NCBI RefSeq assembly: GCF_000615975.1
Contig: NZ_BAMP01000039.1
Location: 1 to 36,420, forward strand
Direction of reading: 5' to 3'
Source of the DNA: Nitratireductor aquibiodomus NL21 = JCM 21793
GTDB taxonomy: Bacteria > Pseudomonadota > Alphaproteobacteria > Rhizobiales > Rhizobiaceae
Length of the DNA: 36,420 nt
The position numbers and the translations under genes were made by a program. Below, piece after piece: positions 11,790 to 20,581 of this stretch (position 1 is its first letter; the number at the start of each line of letters is the position of its first letter). Below the pieces are notes generated by a model. That model saw only the letters and a program-made list of their open reading frames with translations. It searched no databases and was not told where the DNA came from.

Positions 11790-11810
11790 CGACGGGAAAG
11801 CCTGTCAGTT

Positions 11811-14081
11811 CTAGAGAGCAATTGAGTGTTTGTTCGCGAAATCGCGAAGCAGCGCGCGAATATCGGTGGATGCGCTGTGGTTGGCAAGGGCTTCTTCCAT
11901 CACGACCGAAAGGTCTGACAGGAGCAATTCGCAAAGCATTGCCTTGACCGGGCCAATGGCTGCCGGCGCCATGGAAATGGACCGAAAGCCAATGCCGAGC
12001 AGAGCCATCGCAGAGATCGGCCTTCCTGCCAGTTCACCGCACAACGTCACGGGCGTGCCGTACTGGTCGCCGGCACGCACAATCTGGCGAAGAATACGCA
12101 GGAAGGGCACACTCAGGGGATCGAAACGTTCCGCGATGCGCGTGTTGCCGCGGTCCGTCGCGGTCACGAACTGGAAAAGATCGTTGGAACCCACGGAGAC
12201 GAAGTCCACCGCCTGCATCAATTCCTCAAGCTGCCAAAGCAGAGCCGGCACCTCGATCATGGCGCCGAGCTTGAGGCGCGTCGGCAGGAGATAGCCGAAA
12301 CGCGAAAGATGCCGCACTTCCCGGTCGATGATGTCGCGCGCCTGGCGCACTTCGCTCACTTCGGTGACCATCGGCAGCATCATGCGCAGTTCACGACCGC
12401 CCGCCGCCTTCAAAAGCGCCCTGATCTGCGTTCGAAGCAGCCCTGGGCGGTCGAGCGTCAGGCGGATGGCACGCCATCCAAGCGCCGGGTTTTCCTCATG
12501 CTGCGCACCCTTGAAATAGGGCAGCACCTTGTCGCCACCGATATCGATGGTGCGGAAGGTGACCGGCTTTCCGTCGGCCGCTTCCAGCACTTCCCGATAG
12601 AGGCGCTCCTGCGCCTCGACGCGTGGAAAGGCCGCAGCCACCATGAACTGCAGTTCGGTGCGGAAAAGCCCGATGCCTGCCGCGCCCGATTGCGCCAGCT
12701 GCGGCAGATCGACGGCGAGCCCGGCATTCATCATCAGGTCGACGGGAACGCCGTCTCTTGTTTCCGTCGGACGGTCACGGAGTTCCTGGTAGAGTTTCTG
12801 ACGCCGGGCGCGGAAACGCACCTTTTCGGCATAGGCTTCCTCGACATCGCCCTGCGGTCGCAGGTGCACCTGCCCGTCTTCGCCATCGACGATGATCGCG
12901 TCGCCATTCTCCGACATGGAGACGGCACCCTTGACCTGACCGACCGTCGGAAGGCCGATCGCGCGGGCAACAATGACGATGTGGCTGGTGGGCGCGCCCT
13001 CCTCCAGCACAAGACCGCGCAGTTTCTGGCGGGGGTAATCAAGCAGCTCGGCCGCGCCCATGGAACGGGCTACGATGATTGCGTCCTTCGGCAGAATTTC
13101 CGCCAGCGCATCGGGCCCCCGCCCCATGAGCTGGCGCAACAGGCGGTTGGCGAGGTCGTCGAAATCGCTCATCCGCTCGCGCAGATAGGGATCGGTCATG
13201 TGCATCATGCGCGCACGCATGTCGCTCTGCACCTTCTCAACGGCCGCTTCTGCGGTCAGACCGTTGTTGATCGCCTCCTTGAGGCGACGCACCCAGCCGC
13301 GATCATTGGCGAACATCCGGTAGGCTTCAAGAACCGCACGGTGCTCGCCCTCAAAGGCAACGTCACGCCGCGACAGCATATCGTCGATGGAGAGCCTGAG
13401 CGAATCGAGCGCTGTCTCGAGCCGGTCCAGTTCATCATCGCTGTCTTCGTTAAAAAGCGCAGTAACGACAATACGCGGCTCATGCAGCACCACATGGCCA
13501 AGCCCCACGCCCTCGTTGAAGGGCAGCCCCGTCATGCTGACGGGGCGGCTGAGATCGAGCTCGATGCCCGGCCGGGTAAGCCTTGCCAGATCGCCCGTGG
13601 CGATCATCTCCGCGATGACCATTGCCACCGTTTCCAGCGCCTCGATCTCGTCTTCGCGGTAATGCCGCATGGTGCGGTTCTGCACGACGAGGACGCCCAG
13701 CGTGCGCCCGGCCCGGAGGACTGGTACACCGAGGAAGGAATGATAAACCTCTTCCCCGGTTTCCGGCAGATAGGTGAATGCGGGGTGCTTCTGCGCGTCT
13801 GAAAGGTTGAGCGGGCGTGCGCTGGCCGCAATGGTGCCGACCAGGCCCTGGCCAAGACGAAGCTGGGCCAGATGAACGGCACCGGGGTTCAGACCCTCGG
13901 TGGCGTAGAGTTCCAGCATCGAATCGGCACGCAGCACATAAAGCGAGCAGACCTCGGCGACCATGTTCTGGGCGATTTCACGAACAATATGGTCGAGACG
14001 CTCCTGTGGATCGAGCGCCTCGGCCATCAATTCCCGCAATCGCCTTAACAGCACTCTCGGGCCGCCGGCAGAATCTCGCAT
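11811..14081 (-). CDS. ptsP: PtsP, nitrogen-PTS enzyme I (EI-Ntr)
   Basis: The 756-residue protein starts at ATG 14081, five bases after GAGAGGGG. It has an N-terminal GAF sensor domain (about 20-165), the PTS EI N-terminal HPr-binding region, the phosphohistidine swivel domain with H367 in APTSHIVIVARA, and the PEP-binding TIM-barrel domain (about 430-720). It autophosphorylates from PEP and passes phosphate to NPr and then EIIA-Ntr, a regulatory relay linked to nitrogen status and potassium homeostasis. In family members the GAF domain senses glutamine. No sugar permease lies nearby, which fits a regulatory role. It is between lysC (74 bases upstream) and prfA (21 bases downstream) on one strand. 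Confidence 0.95.
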   Translation of the reverse strand: MRDSAGGPRVLLRRLRELMAEALDPQERLDHIVREIAQNMVAEVCSLYVLRADSMLELYATEGLNPGAVHLAQLRLGQGLVGTIAASARPLNLSDAQKHPAFTYLPETGEEVYHSFLGVPVLRAGRTLGVLVVQNRTMRHYREDEIEALETVAMVIAEMIATGDLARLTRPGIELDLSRPVSMTGLPFNEGVGLGHVVLHEPRIVVTALFNEDSDDELDRLETALDSLRLSIDDMLSRRDVAFEGEHRAVLEAYRMFANDRGWVRRLKEAINNGLTAEAAVEKVQSDMRARMMHMTDPYLRERMSDFDDLANRLLRQLMGRGPDALAEILPKDAIIVARSMGAAELLDYPRQKLRGLVLEEGAPTSHIVIVARAIGLPTVGQVKGAVSMSENGDAIIVDGEDGQVHLRPQGDVEEAYAEKVRFRARRQKLYQELRDRPTETRDGVPVDLMMNAGLAVDLPQLAQSGAAGIGLFRTELQFMVAAAFPRVEAQERLYREVLEAADGKPVTFRTIDIGGDKVLPYFKGAQHEENPALGWRAIRLTLDRPGLLRTQIRALLKAAGGRELRMMLPMVTEVSEVRQARDIIDREVRHLSRFGYLLPTRLKLGAMIEVPALLWQLEELMQAVDFVSVGSNDLFQFVTATDRGNTRIAERFDPLSVPFLRILRQIVRAGDQYGTPVTLCGELAGRPISAMALLGIGFRSISMAPAAIGPVKAMLCELLLSDLSVVMEEALANHSASTDIRALLRDFANKHSIAL

Positions 14082-14155
14082 CGAACCCCTCTCCCTTGGC
14101 CAATGCCAGCCGCGTACAGGAGCAGGGCAGAAGCCGGTTTTCGGGTTGTTGTTTT

Positions 14156-15430
14156 CTACTGCTTATCGAGACCGTAGACAGAATGCAAAGTGCGGACCGC
14201 CAATTCTGCATAAGGACCGTCGATCAGGATCGAAATCTTGATCTCCGATGTGGTGATCGCACGAATATTGATCCCCTTCTCCGCCAAGGCCTTGAAGGCG
14301 ATCGCGGCAACGCCGGCATGGCTACGCATGCCGATGCCGATAACGGAGACCTTTACCAGGCCCGCCTCCGACTGAATCGCGTCGAAGCCGATTGTCTCGC
14401 GCACTTTCTCAAGCACCGAAACGGCCTTTTCAAGGTCGCCTGAAGGCACAGTGAAGGTCATGTCCGTGCGCGAACCATCTTCCGAGATGTTCTGCACGAT
14501 CATGTCGACGTTGATGTTGGCCTCGGCGAGCGGACCGAAAATGCCGGCAGACACGCCGGGACGATCCGCGACGCGACGAAGCGATATCTGCGCCTCGTCC
14601 TTGGCGTAGGCGATGCCGGTGACGACTTGCTGTTCCACGATTTCATCCTCATCGCAAATGAGCGTACCGGGCGGGTTGTCGAAATCACCCATACCCGGCG
14701 CATCCGGATCCTCGAAAGACGATCTGACGAAGGTTCTGACCTTATGCACCATGGCCAGTTCCACCGACCGCACCTGCAGCACCTTGGCGCCAAGCGAGGC
14801 CATTTCGAGCATTTCCTCAAACGAAATTTTCGGCAGGCGGCGTGCCTTGGGCTCGATGCGCGGATCGGTCGTGTAGACGCCATCGACATCGGTGTAGATG
14901 TCACAGCGATCGGCCTTCACAGCGGCGGCGACCGCGACGGCGCTGGTGTCGGAGCCACCGCGCCCCAGCGTAGCGATGCGGTTGTCGGGACCGATGCCCT
15001 GAAAACCCGCAACCACCGCAACCTGGCCGGTGCCCATGCGGCGGACGATCTCGCTGCCGTCAATATCCTCGATACGCGCCGCGCCATGCGCGCTGTCGGT
15101 GCGGATCGGAATCTGCCAGCCCTGCCAGGAGCGCGCATCGACCCCCATGGACTGAAGGGCGATCGCCAGCAAACCGCTGGTAACCTGCTCGCCCGAGGCA
15201 ACGATGGCGTCATATTCGCGGGCATCAAAGAAAGGAGATTCTGCACCGGTGGCTCTGGGCATGGCCTGCGCCCAGCCAACCAGTTCGTTGGTCTTGCCCG
15301 ACATGGCCGAAACGACAACGGCCACTTCATGCCCTGCATCCGTTTCGCGTTTGACGTGACGTGCCACATTGTGGATGCGGTCAATATCGGCGACGGAGGT
15401 TCCGCCGAACTTCATCACGATGCGCGCCAT
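14156..15430 (-). CDS. lysC: Aspartate kinase
   Basis: Aspartate kinase (424 residues) makes aspartyl phosphate, the first step towards lysine, threonine, methionine and diaminopimelate. The start at ATG 15430 gives MARIVMKFGGTS, the conserved N-terminus with the ATP-binding KFGGTS at 7-12; a longer frame to 15604 adds unrelated residues. The kinase domain (1-240) is followed by two ACT domains (about 270-340 and 345-420), where lysine and threonine normally inhibit the enzyme. No Shine-Dalgarno sequence is obvious. It is first in the run lysC-ptsP-prfA-prmC and is divergent from ubiG, with 394 bases between them. Confidence 0.96.
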   Translation of the reverse strand: MARIVMKFGGTSVADIDRIHNVARHVKRETDAGHEVAVVVSAMSGKTNELVGWAQAMPRATGAESPFFDAREYDAIVASGEQVTSGLLAIALQSMGVDARSWQGWQIPIRTDSAHGAARIEDIDGSEIVRRMGTGQVAVVAGFQGIGPDNRIATLGRGGSDTSAVAVAAAVKADRCDIYTDVDGVYTTDPRIEPKARRLPKISFEEMLEMASLGAKVLQVRSVELAMVHKVRTFVRSSFEDPDAPGMGDFDNPPGTLICDEDEIVEQQVVTGIAYAKDEAQISLRRVADRPGVSAGIFGPLAEANINVDMIVQNISEDGSRTDMTFTVPSGDLEKAVSVLEKVRETIGFDAIQSEAGLVKVSVIGIGMRSHAGVAAIAFKALAEKGINIRAITTSEIKISILIDGPYAELAVRTLHSVYGLDKQ

Positions 15431-15824
15431 GGGAACGGAGTGCCTTTGCTCGGGAATTCCAACCGCCCGAAAGAGGCGGACACAACACGACGCAGCTGCG
15501 GAGCCCCACCCTGCGCCGCGCACTCCATACCCAAAAGATCGGTTATCTGCAAGCAACGTAACAGAGCCCACCGGGCGCGAGGGAACCGTGCTAAAACCAT
15601 TCATTCCAGATGCGCTTTTGGGTCAGCGAGCGCTGCCGGGACAATTCCCGCCTTGACAATCAGGCTCCGCACCCCGACTTCATGGGCCTGACTTAGATCG
15701 CCTTGCGTCCATCCGGACGCACAAAGGACGATTTAAGCTATGAATTGGGCATCGGCATAGCCCGAAAACCGGATTCCACCTTTCGGTCCGATGCTCTAGA
15801 GCAACACCCAGCGAGGGGTTTTCC
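15431..15824. other. Divergent lysC/ubiG intergenic region
   Basis: Nearly 400 bases without a gene. On the plus strand a perfect -35 hexamer TTGACA (15653-15658) lies upstream of ubiG, but the matching -10 is poor. On the minus strand TTGCAG, 17 bases, TATGGA (about 15551-15523) is a weak candidate promoter for lysC. The segment 15749-15794 holds a nested palindromic element listed separately. No tRNA, riboswitch fold or small gene was recognised. Confidence 0.4.
15749..15794. repeat. Nested palindromic intergenic element (rhizobial repeat type)
   Basis: GCATCGG (15749-15755) pairs with CCGATGC (15788-15794), and inside them CCGAAA (15762-15767) pairs with TTTCGG (15781-15786), leaving a 13-base loop. 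The core GAAAACCGGATTCCA resembles a short palindromic sequence I recall as scattered between genes in many Rhizobiales genomes. It lies 31 bases before the ubiG start. Only one copy was seen in this window, so the repeat status rests on recall, not on this sequence. Confidence 0.5.
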
Positions 15825-16574
15825 ATGTCCGAGGCACGGCAAACAACGATCGACACGCGTGAAATCGAGCATTTCTCCGCGCTGGCGACGGAATGGTGGA
15901 ATCCGGCTGGCAAAATGGGTGTGCTGCACAAGTTCAATCCCGTGCGTCTGGCCTATATACGCGACCATGTGGCGGCCCATTTCGGCCGCGACCCGCATGC
16001 CGCCAAGCCCTTTGCAGGGTTGCGCATGCTCGATATCGGTTGTGGCGGCGGGCTTTTGTGCGAGCCCATGGCGCGTCTCGGCGCAGACGTGGTTGGCGCG
16101 GACGCGTCCGAAACCAACATTGAAGTGGCGAAAATTCATGCCGGGCAGAGCGGGCTCTCCATCGACTATCGCGCCACGACAGCGGAAGCCCTTGCCGATG
16201 CCGGTGAACGTTTCGACATCATCCTCAACATGGAAGTGGTGGAGCATGTTTCTGACGTGGACCTCTTTCTGTCCAAGTGCGGCGCCATGCTGAAGCCCGG
16301 TGGCCTTATGTTCGTCGCCACGATCAACCGCACGCTGAAAGCGTGGGGGCTGGCGATCATTGGCGCTGAATATGTGCTTGGTTGGCTGCCCCGCGGCACA
16401 CACCAGTATGAAAAACTCGTGCGTCCGAGCGAACTGGAAAAAGGCCTTACCAGCGCCGGCATCGAGATCATCGACCGCAGTGGCGTGGTTTACAACCCCA
16501 TCGGCGACCGCTGGCAGCGTTCGCGCGACATGGATGTCAACTACATGGTCGCGGCAACAAAGCCCGCCGCCTGA
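15825..16574 (+). CDS. ubiG: UbiG, ubiquinone biosynthesis O-methyltransferase
   Basis: The 249-residue SAM-dependent enzyme performs both O-methylations in ubiquinone synthesis (on 2-polyprenyl-6-hydroxyphenol and demethylubiquinol). The N-terminal [15 protein letters not shown] and [11 protein letters not shown] are typical of UbiG. The SAM site reads [18 protein letters not shown], and NMEVVEHV and [14 protein letters not shown] follow. GAGGGG lies upstream of ATG 15825. Its stop is six bases from the stop of the convergent DUF1178 gene. Confidence 0.96.
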   Translation: MSEARQTTIDTREIEHFSALATEWWNPAGKMGVLHKFNPVRLAYIRDHVAAHFGRDPHAAKPFAGLRMLDIGCGGGLLCEPMARLGADVVGADASETNIEVAKIHAGQSGLSIDYRATTAEALADAGERFDIILNMEVVEHVSDVDLFLSKCGAMLKPGGLMFVATINRTLKAWGLAIIGAEYVLGWLPRGTHQYEKLVRPSELEKGLTSAGIEIIDRSGVVYNPIGDRWQRSRDMDVNYMVAATKPAA

Positions 16575-16580
16575 ACCGCG

Positions 16581-17006
16581 TCAGTTCTGTTCTTCCGGGA
16601 AAAGTGGTAGCGGCATGAACTCCACGCCGTCTTCCACGAGCGACGCGGCTTCTTCGGAGGTTGCCTCGCCGTAAATGCCACGGGCCTCGGTCTCGCCGAA
16701 ATGGATTTTGCGCGCTTCTTCGGCAAACCTGTCGCCGACATAGTCCGCGTTCTCCCGCACCTTGTTTGAAAGTTCCTTGAGCTGGGCCAGCGCCTTTTTT
16801 TGCTGCTCGCCCATGGCAAGGGCTATCTGTTCGCGCCGCTTTCCGGTGGAGACCGCTGGCGCCATCAGAGCCTTTTCCACATCGCCGGAGCCGCAATGCG
16901 GGCATGAAACGAGACCGCGCTCCTTCTGACCATCGAAATCCGCATTGTTGCGAAACCATGCCTCGAACGCGTGATTGTGCTCGCAGATCAGATTGAAACT
17001 GATCAT
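16581..17006 (-). CDS. DUF1178 family protein, probable zinc-ribbon
   Basis: A 141-residue protein beginning MISFNLICEHNHAFEAWF, the conserved start of DUF1178. It has C8 and H10 (CEHNH) near the N-terminus and a CPHC pair near residue 35, which could bind a metal in a FmdB-like ribbon. The helical middle is rich in K, E and Q. The function is unknown. ATG 17006 overlaps the upstream nitrilase stop as ATGA and is preceded by AAGGAAGG, so the start is well supported and translation is coupled. Confidence 0.85.
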   Translation of the reverse strand: MISFNLICEHNHAFEAWFRNNADFDGQKERGLVSCPHCGSGDVEKALMAPAVSTGKRREQIALAMGEQQKKALAQLKELSNKVRENADYVGDRFAEEARKIHFGETEARGIYGEATSEEAASLVEDGVEFMPLPLFPEEQN

Positions 17007-17865
17007 GAGGCCTTCCTTTCGGCCGAAACGCCGCCTGAAACGCGCGCGACCGAGAAATCGCGCGCATTTTTCAGATTCGGAATCTTCGCGCGCGCGGCCG
17101 CCACCTGATCGAGATCGAGCTCGGCAATGGCAATGCCCGGTGCGTCTCCGTCCACTTCGGCCAGCACCCGGCCCCATGGATCGACGATCAGCGAATGGCC
17201 ATAGGTCTCTCGCCCGTCCTCATGCAGACCGCCCTGTGCGGCACTGATCATGAATGCGCCATTCTCGATGGCGCGAGACCGCACCAGCACATGCCAGTGC
17301 GCTTCACCGGTCTGGCGCGTAAACGCCGCCGGCGCGGTCAACACCTGGGCTTCTGCCCTTGCGAGCGCGCGGAAAAGCTGCGGGAAACGCAGGTCGTAGC
17401 AGATGGCGAAGCCAAGCCGGCCAAAGGAAGATCGGCCACAACAGCCCGTTCGCCGGGCGCATATGTGGCTGATTCGCGCCAGCTCTCGCCATTGTCGAGA
17501 TCCACATCGAACATGTGGAGCTTGTCATAGGTGATGACGAGCTGGCCGTCGGGCGCGAAAAGAAAGGCACGGTTCGCCACACGGCCATTATCCAGCGCAA
17601 CAGCGGTTGAACCGAGATGCACAAAGATCGACAGTTCCCGCGCAAGCGCCTGCGCCCGGTCGACCACAAGTGCCCCACGCTCTCCGGCGATCCGCGAGGC
17701 CAGATCTTCGCGGCTCCGCACCAGAACACCGGTCATCTCCGGGCTCTGCACATACTGCGCGCCCTGGCCCGCCGCCTCACGCACCAGCGCCTCGAAAGCG
17801 TCGGCATTCGCCTCCGGCTCCGTGCCAGAGCGCATCTGAAGGGCGGCGGCGACCAGCTTGCTCAT
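17003..17865 (-). CDS. Carbon-nitrogen hydrolase (nitrilase superfamily, Nit1/Nit2-like; frame broken near 17424)
   Basis: The first frame begins MSKLVAAALQMRSG at 17865 and carries the catalytic E43 (SPEMTG) and K115 (TYDKLHMFDV). The frame is lost after residue 147. Adding one T to a T run on the minus strand (CTTTGG to CTTTTGG) restores FGRLGFAICYDLRFP with the nucleophile C156, and joins the frame ending at 17003. The repaired protein is 287 residues with a complete Glu-Lys-Cys triad. The sequence is closest to the Nit1/Nit2 omega-amidase or deaminated-glutathione amidase branch, a metabolite-repair role; that assignment is inference. ATGA overlaps link it to grxC upstream and DUF1178 downstream. 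Confidence 0.9.
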
Positions 17866-18128
17866 GCCCGGGCCTCCGTCAGCATCGCGTCGAGCTTTCC
17901 AGCACGCTCAAGCGCATGCAGCTCATCGCAGCCGCCCACATGGGTATCGCCGATGAAAATCTGCGGGAATGTAGAGCGGCCGTTTGCGCGCTGGATCATC
18001 TCCTGGCGCAGCTCATTGGAAAAGCTTGCGTCATGCTCCGTATAGGAGACGCCCTTGCTGTCGAGCAGGCGCTTGGCGGCACTGCAGAAACCACACATCA
18101 TTCGCGTATAGATCGTCACATCGGCCAT
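17862..18128 (-). CDS. grxC: Glutaredoxin 3 (dithiol)
   Basis: A small 88-residue dithiol glutaredoxin that reduces disulfides and mixed glutathione disulfides in the cytoplasm. The active site is C12-G-F-C15; the cis-proline motif STFPQIFI and the glutathione-binding GGCDEL are present. The start at ATG 18128 is preferred over 18140 because GGAG lies six bases upstream. Its stop overlaps the nitrilase start as ATGA. The neighbouring Nit-like amidase could act in glutathione metabolite repair, which would match, but this is inference. Confidence 0.94.
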   Translation of the reverse strand: MADVTIYTRMMCGFCSAAKRLLDSKGVSYTEHDASFSNELRQEMIQRANGRSTFPQIFIGDTHVGGCDELHALERAGKLDAMLTEARA

Positions 18129-18155
18129 AGTCGGCTCCATACTCTTCTTGCAGGC

Positions 18156-18964
18156 TTATATAGGGCCTTGATCGTCTACCCGGAAGTCCCCTGGCAGAAC
18201 GCGCGCAAAGGTCAGGACATCGACATGGTGCGCCCCGGCCCGTTTCAGAACACACGCGGCCGCAACAACCGTGGCGCCTGTGGTGTAGACATCGTCCACC
18301 AGAATGATGCCGCGCGATTTGATCTGCGGCAGCGACGCATCAGGCACACGAAAAGCCCCCCGCACATTGGCTTCGCGCTCGCGGTACCCAGTCCGACCTG
18401 CTGGCGCGTGCTCCGGACGCGGACAAGCGCCTCGGGCGCATAATCGAGCCTGCCTTCACGCGCAACGGCGCGCGCCAGTTCCGCCGACTGATTGAAGCGC
18501 CGCGCCAGAAAGCGGGCGCGATGCAGCGGCACGGGGATGACCAGATCGCCGTCGGGCAGTAGTTCGCCTCCTGCGCGCAGCATCCACCGGGCCATCCAGG
18601 GGGCAAGGTCCGTGCGATCACGGAATTTCAGCCCCTGCGCCAGTTTGCGCGCGACGCCCTGATAGACGACCGCCGAGCGCGCCCGCGCGAACGGCGGCGG
18701 ATTCGCAATCGCTTCGGCAGAAAGCATGTTTTCGCCGTGATCGACTGAAAACGGCGTGCCCATCACGGGACACCATGGCCGCTCCAGAAACCGCAGTCGC
18801 CCCCAGCAGGATGGACAAAGCGACCCCGGTTCAGTCACGAGATTCGAGCAGCCGAGACACACCGGTGGGAATAGCACACGCTGCAGCCAACCCGTCATCA
18901 CGCCTGGAAATCGCGAGACTCCAGTCACAAGCTTCCCCCAAGCCGCCATTTCCCCAAAAGGCAT
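18156..18964 (-). CDS. comF: ComF family protein, phosphoribosyltransferase-like (frame broken near 18386)
   Basis: The first frame has an N-terminal zinc-finger-like block (CLGC and CPSC around residues 35-55) and the ComF core DGDLVIPVPLHRARFLARRFNQS. After STRQQVGLG the frame shifts. Adding one T (GGTACC to GGTTACC on the minus strand) restores YREREANVRGAF and joins a second frame with the PRPP-binding motif IILVDDVYTTGAT. The repaired protein is about 269 residues from ATG 18964; starts at 18949 or 19009 are also possible. In naturally competent bacteria ComF acts in DNA uptake; its role in rhizobia is not defined. It heads the comF-grxC-nitrilase-DUF1178 run and is divergent from the methyltransferase gene. 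Confidence 0.88.
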
Positions 18965-19023
18965 TGCTCTTTGCCAGCATACCGATTTTATGCGATGGCG
19001 CATCCTCAAACAGAGGATCCTGC

Positions 19024-19893
19024 ATGGAACAGCTCTTCGACAGCGAACTCGCCCTTCTGCGCAAGAAGCGGGCCCTGATGCAGGGCGATCCGGGCGCCCG
19101 CTTCCTGATGCAACGGGCCGCGGACGATCTCGAAGACAGGCTGGCGACCGTCGAACGGCGGTTCGAGCGTGCCGCCGCTGCGTTCTGCCTGACAGACGAC
19201 GCTGCGCGCGCCATCCGCACGAGCGGCAAGACAGACGACATCACCCGCATTGAGGCAGATCCGGCTTTTCTCGAGAAGAACGGCATGGTCGCAGATGCCG
19301 AAACGCTGCCGGTCGAACCCGGCAGTTTCGACCTCATTGTCTCGCTCCTCAGCCTGCACGAAGTGAACGACGTTCCGGGAATGCTCTCGCAGATTCGACG
19401 CGCGTTGAAGCCGGATGGACTGTTCCTGGGAGCCATGGCCGGCGCGGGCACGCTCCAGGAGTTGCGGGAAGCCCTTCTGGCGGCCGAGACGGAGCTCTCC
19501 CAGGGGGCCGCGCCGCGTGTCAGTCCCTTTGCCGATGTCCGTGACGTGGGCGGCCTTCTCCAGCGTGCAGGTTTTGCTCTGCCTGTGGCCGACCTCGAAA
19601 CCGTCACCGTCCGCTATGCGACCATGTTCGACCTGATGCGCGATCTGCGTTCCATAGGCGCGACCAGCACCCTTGCGGCCCGCTCGCGCAGACCCGCAAC
19701 CCGCGCGCTGTTCGTGCGTGCCGCGCAGATCTATGCGGAACGGTTTTCCGACCCCGACGGCCGGATCAGGGCAACTTTCAACATTGTGTGGATGTCGGGC
19801 TGGGCACCGCACGAATCGCAACAGAAGCCGCTGGCTCCCGGCAGTGCCAAAATGTCTCTGAAAGAGGCGCTGGAAAAGCGCCCCAGAAAGTAA
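19024..19893 (+). CDS. SAM-methyltransferase-fold protein, NDUFAF5/BioC-like
   Basis: A 289-residue protein with the class I methyltransferase pattern: FDLIVSLLSLHEVNDVPGMLSQIRRALKPDG and GLFLGAMAG. The C-terminal FDLMRDLRSIGA and GWAPHESQQKPL match the NDUFAF5 group, whose mitochondrial member hydroxylates an arginine in a complex I subunit during assembly. The usual SAM-binding glycine motif is replaced by AAAFCLTDDAARA, so conventional SAM binding is doubtful. AGAGGA lies about seven bases before ATG 19024, which decides the start. It is divergent from comF and converges on the Flp pilin gene. A role in complex I assembly is inference from the family. Confidence 0.82.
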   Translation: MEQLFDSELALLRKKRALMQGDPGARFLMQRAADDLEDRLATVERRFERAAAAFCLTDDAARAIRTSGKTDDITRIEADPAFLEKNGMVADAETLPVEPGSFDLIVSLLSLHEVNDVPGMLSQIRRALKPDGLFLGAMAGAGTLQELREALLAAETELSQGAAPRVSPFADVRDVGGLLQRAGFALPVADLETVTVRYATMFDLMRDLRSIGATSTLAARSRRPATRALFVRAAQIYAERFSDPDGRIRATFNIVWMSGWAPHESQQKPLAPGSAKMSLKEALEKRPRK

Positions 19894-19913
19894 GTGCAGC
19901 GCTTATGGAGGTC

Positions 19914-20081
19914 TCAGGGATTGGTAGTGCCTACTTGGTCGGCGACGTTATTATAAGACGCCCTGAGCTCATTTCCGGTCTGTCGGGCACCGACGATAAT
20001 GGCCAGCGAAATCAGCCCGGCGATCAAAGCGTACTCGATCGCGGTCGCGCCTGACGTGTCCTTGAGAAAGTGCCTTCCCAT
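19914..20081 (-). CDS. Flp/Fap-type pilin subunit
   Basis: A 55-residue prepilin from ATG 20081, preceded by GGGGAG. After a short charged leader (MGRHFLKDTSG) comes ATAIEYALIAGLISLAIIVG, the Flp hydrophobic stretch with the conserved Glu-Tyr pair. The TadV-type peptidase would cut before this stretch. No tad/cpa assembly genes are in the window, so this is an orphan pilin gene that would need machinery encoded elsewhere. A conserved small membrane protein gene lies just upstream. Confidence 0.88.
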   Translation of the reverse strand: MGRHFLKDTSGATAIEYALIAGLISLAIIVGARQTGNELRASYNNVADQVGTTNP

Positions 20082-20157
20082 CCGCGGGACTCCCCTGATT
20101 GAAGTGCGACCGTAGGGTGAAAGCCTTAAGAAACCCTGAGAGCCACCGGGAGGTTTG

Positions 20158-20478
20158 TCAGCAATCTCCGCTGTGACGGCCGCTCTGGTGGATGACACAT
20201 ACGGAGTTCCGCGAGGGCTGAAGCACGCTGCGCCGGATCGTATAGTTTCGGCTGTCGCGTTTGGTGGAAGCGGTCGTTATGGGATCTATGCCAAACGGCG
20301 CGCCAATCTGCGCAACATTTGAGCGTGTGCGCTTTTCGGCAATCGGTGTCAGGACGAGTGCCAGCGCAACACCTGCCGTGCCAAACAGCAATGCAACCCG
20401 AAGCGCCCCCATGCCCATATGACCAGCGCGCACGGTCCACTCCGCGCGCTCCACATCGCCTGTCTCGCCGAACGTCAT
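20158..20478 (-). CDS. Small single-pass membrane protein, unknown function, next to the Flp pilin
   Basis: A 106-residue protein. ATG 20478 is chosen because GAGGGG lies seven bases upstream. One membrane segment (ALRVALLFGTAGVALALVL, about residues 25-43) is followed by a basic linker and a C-terminal YTIRRSVLQPSRNSVCVIH ending in GDC. The two cysteines near the C-terminus, probably periplasmic, could form a disulfide. I recall similar proteins in Rhizobiales but know of no function. It is transcribed towards the pilin gene, 76 bases upstream of it. Confidence 0.65.
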   Translation of the reverse strand: MTFGETGDVERAEWTVRAGHMGMGALRVALLFGTAGVALALVLTPIAEKRTRSNVAQIGAPFGIDPITTASTKRDSRNYTIRRSVLQPSRNSVCVIHQSGRHSGDC

Positions 20479-20581
20479 CACAGCCCCTCACCAGAAGGTT
20501 AAACCCAGCCGCGAATGCGGCGCGTCCCCACAATCAAATTGTCATTGTTGCGTAAACGAAGGATTAACCCTGGCAGGCGAC

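Noticed and set aside
12309..13802. Long plus-strand frame opposite ptsP
   Set aside because: Antisense shadow; His/Gln/Arg-rich composition typical of reverse-strand frames and no recognisable domain.
19914..20081. Tad pilus locus
   Set aside because: Only the pilin is present; none of the cpa/tad assembly genes is in the window.
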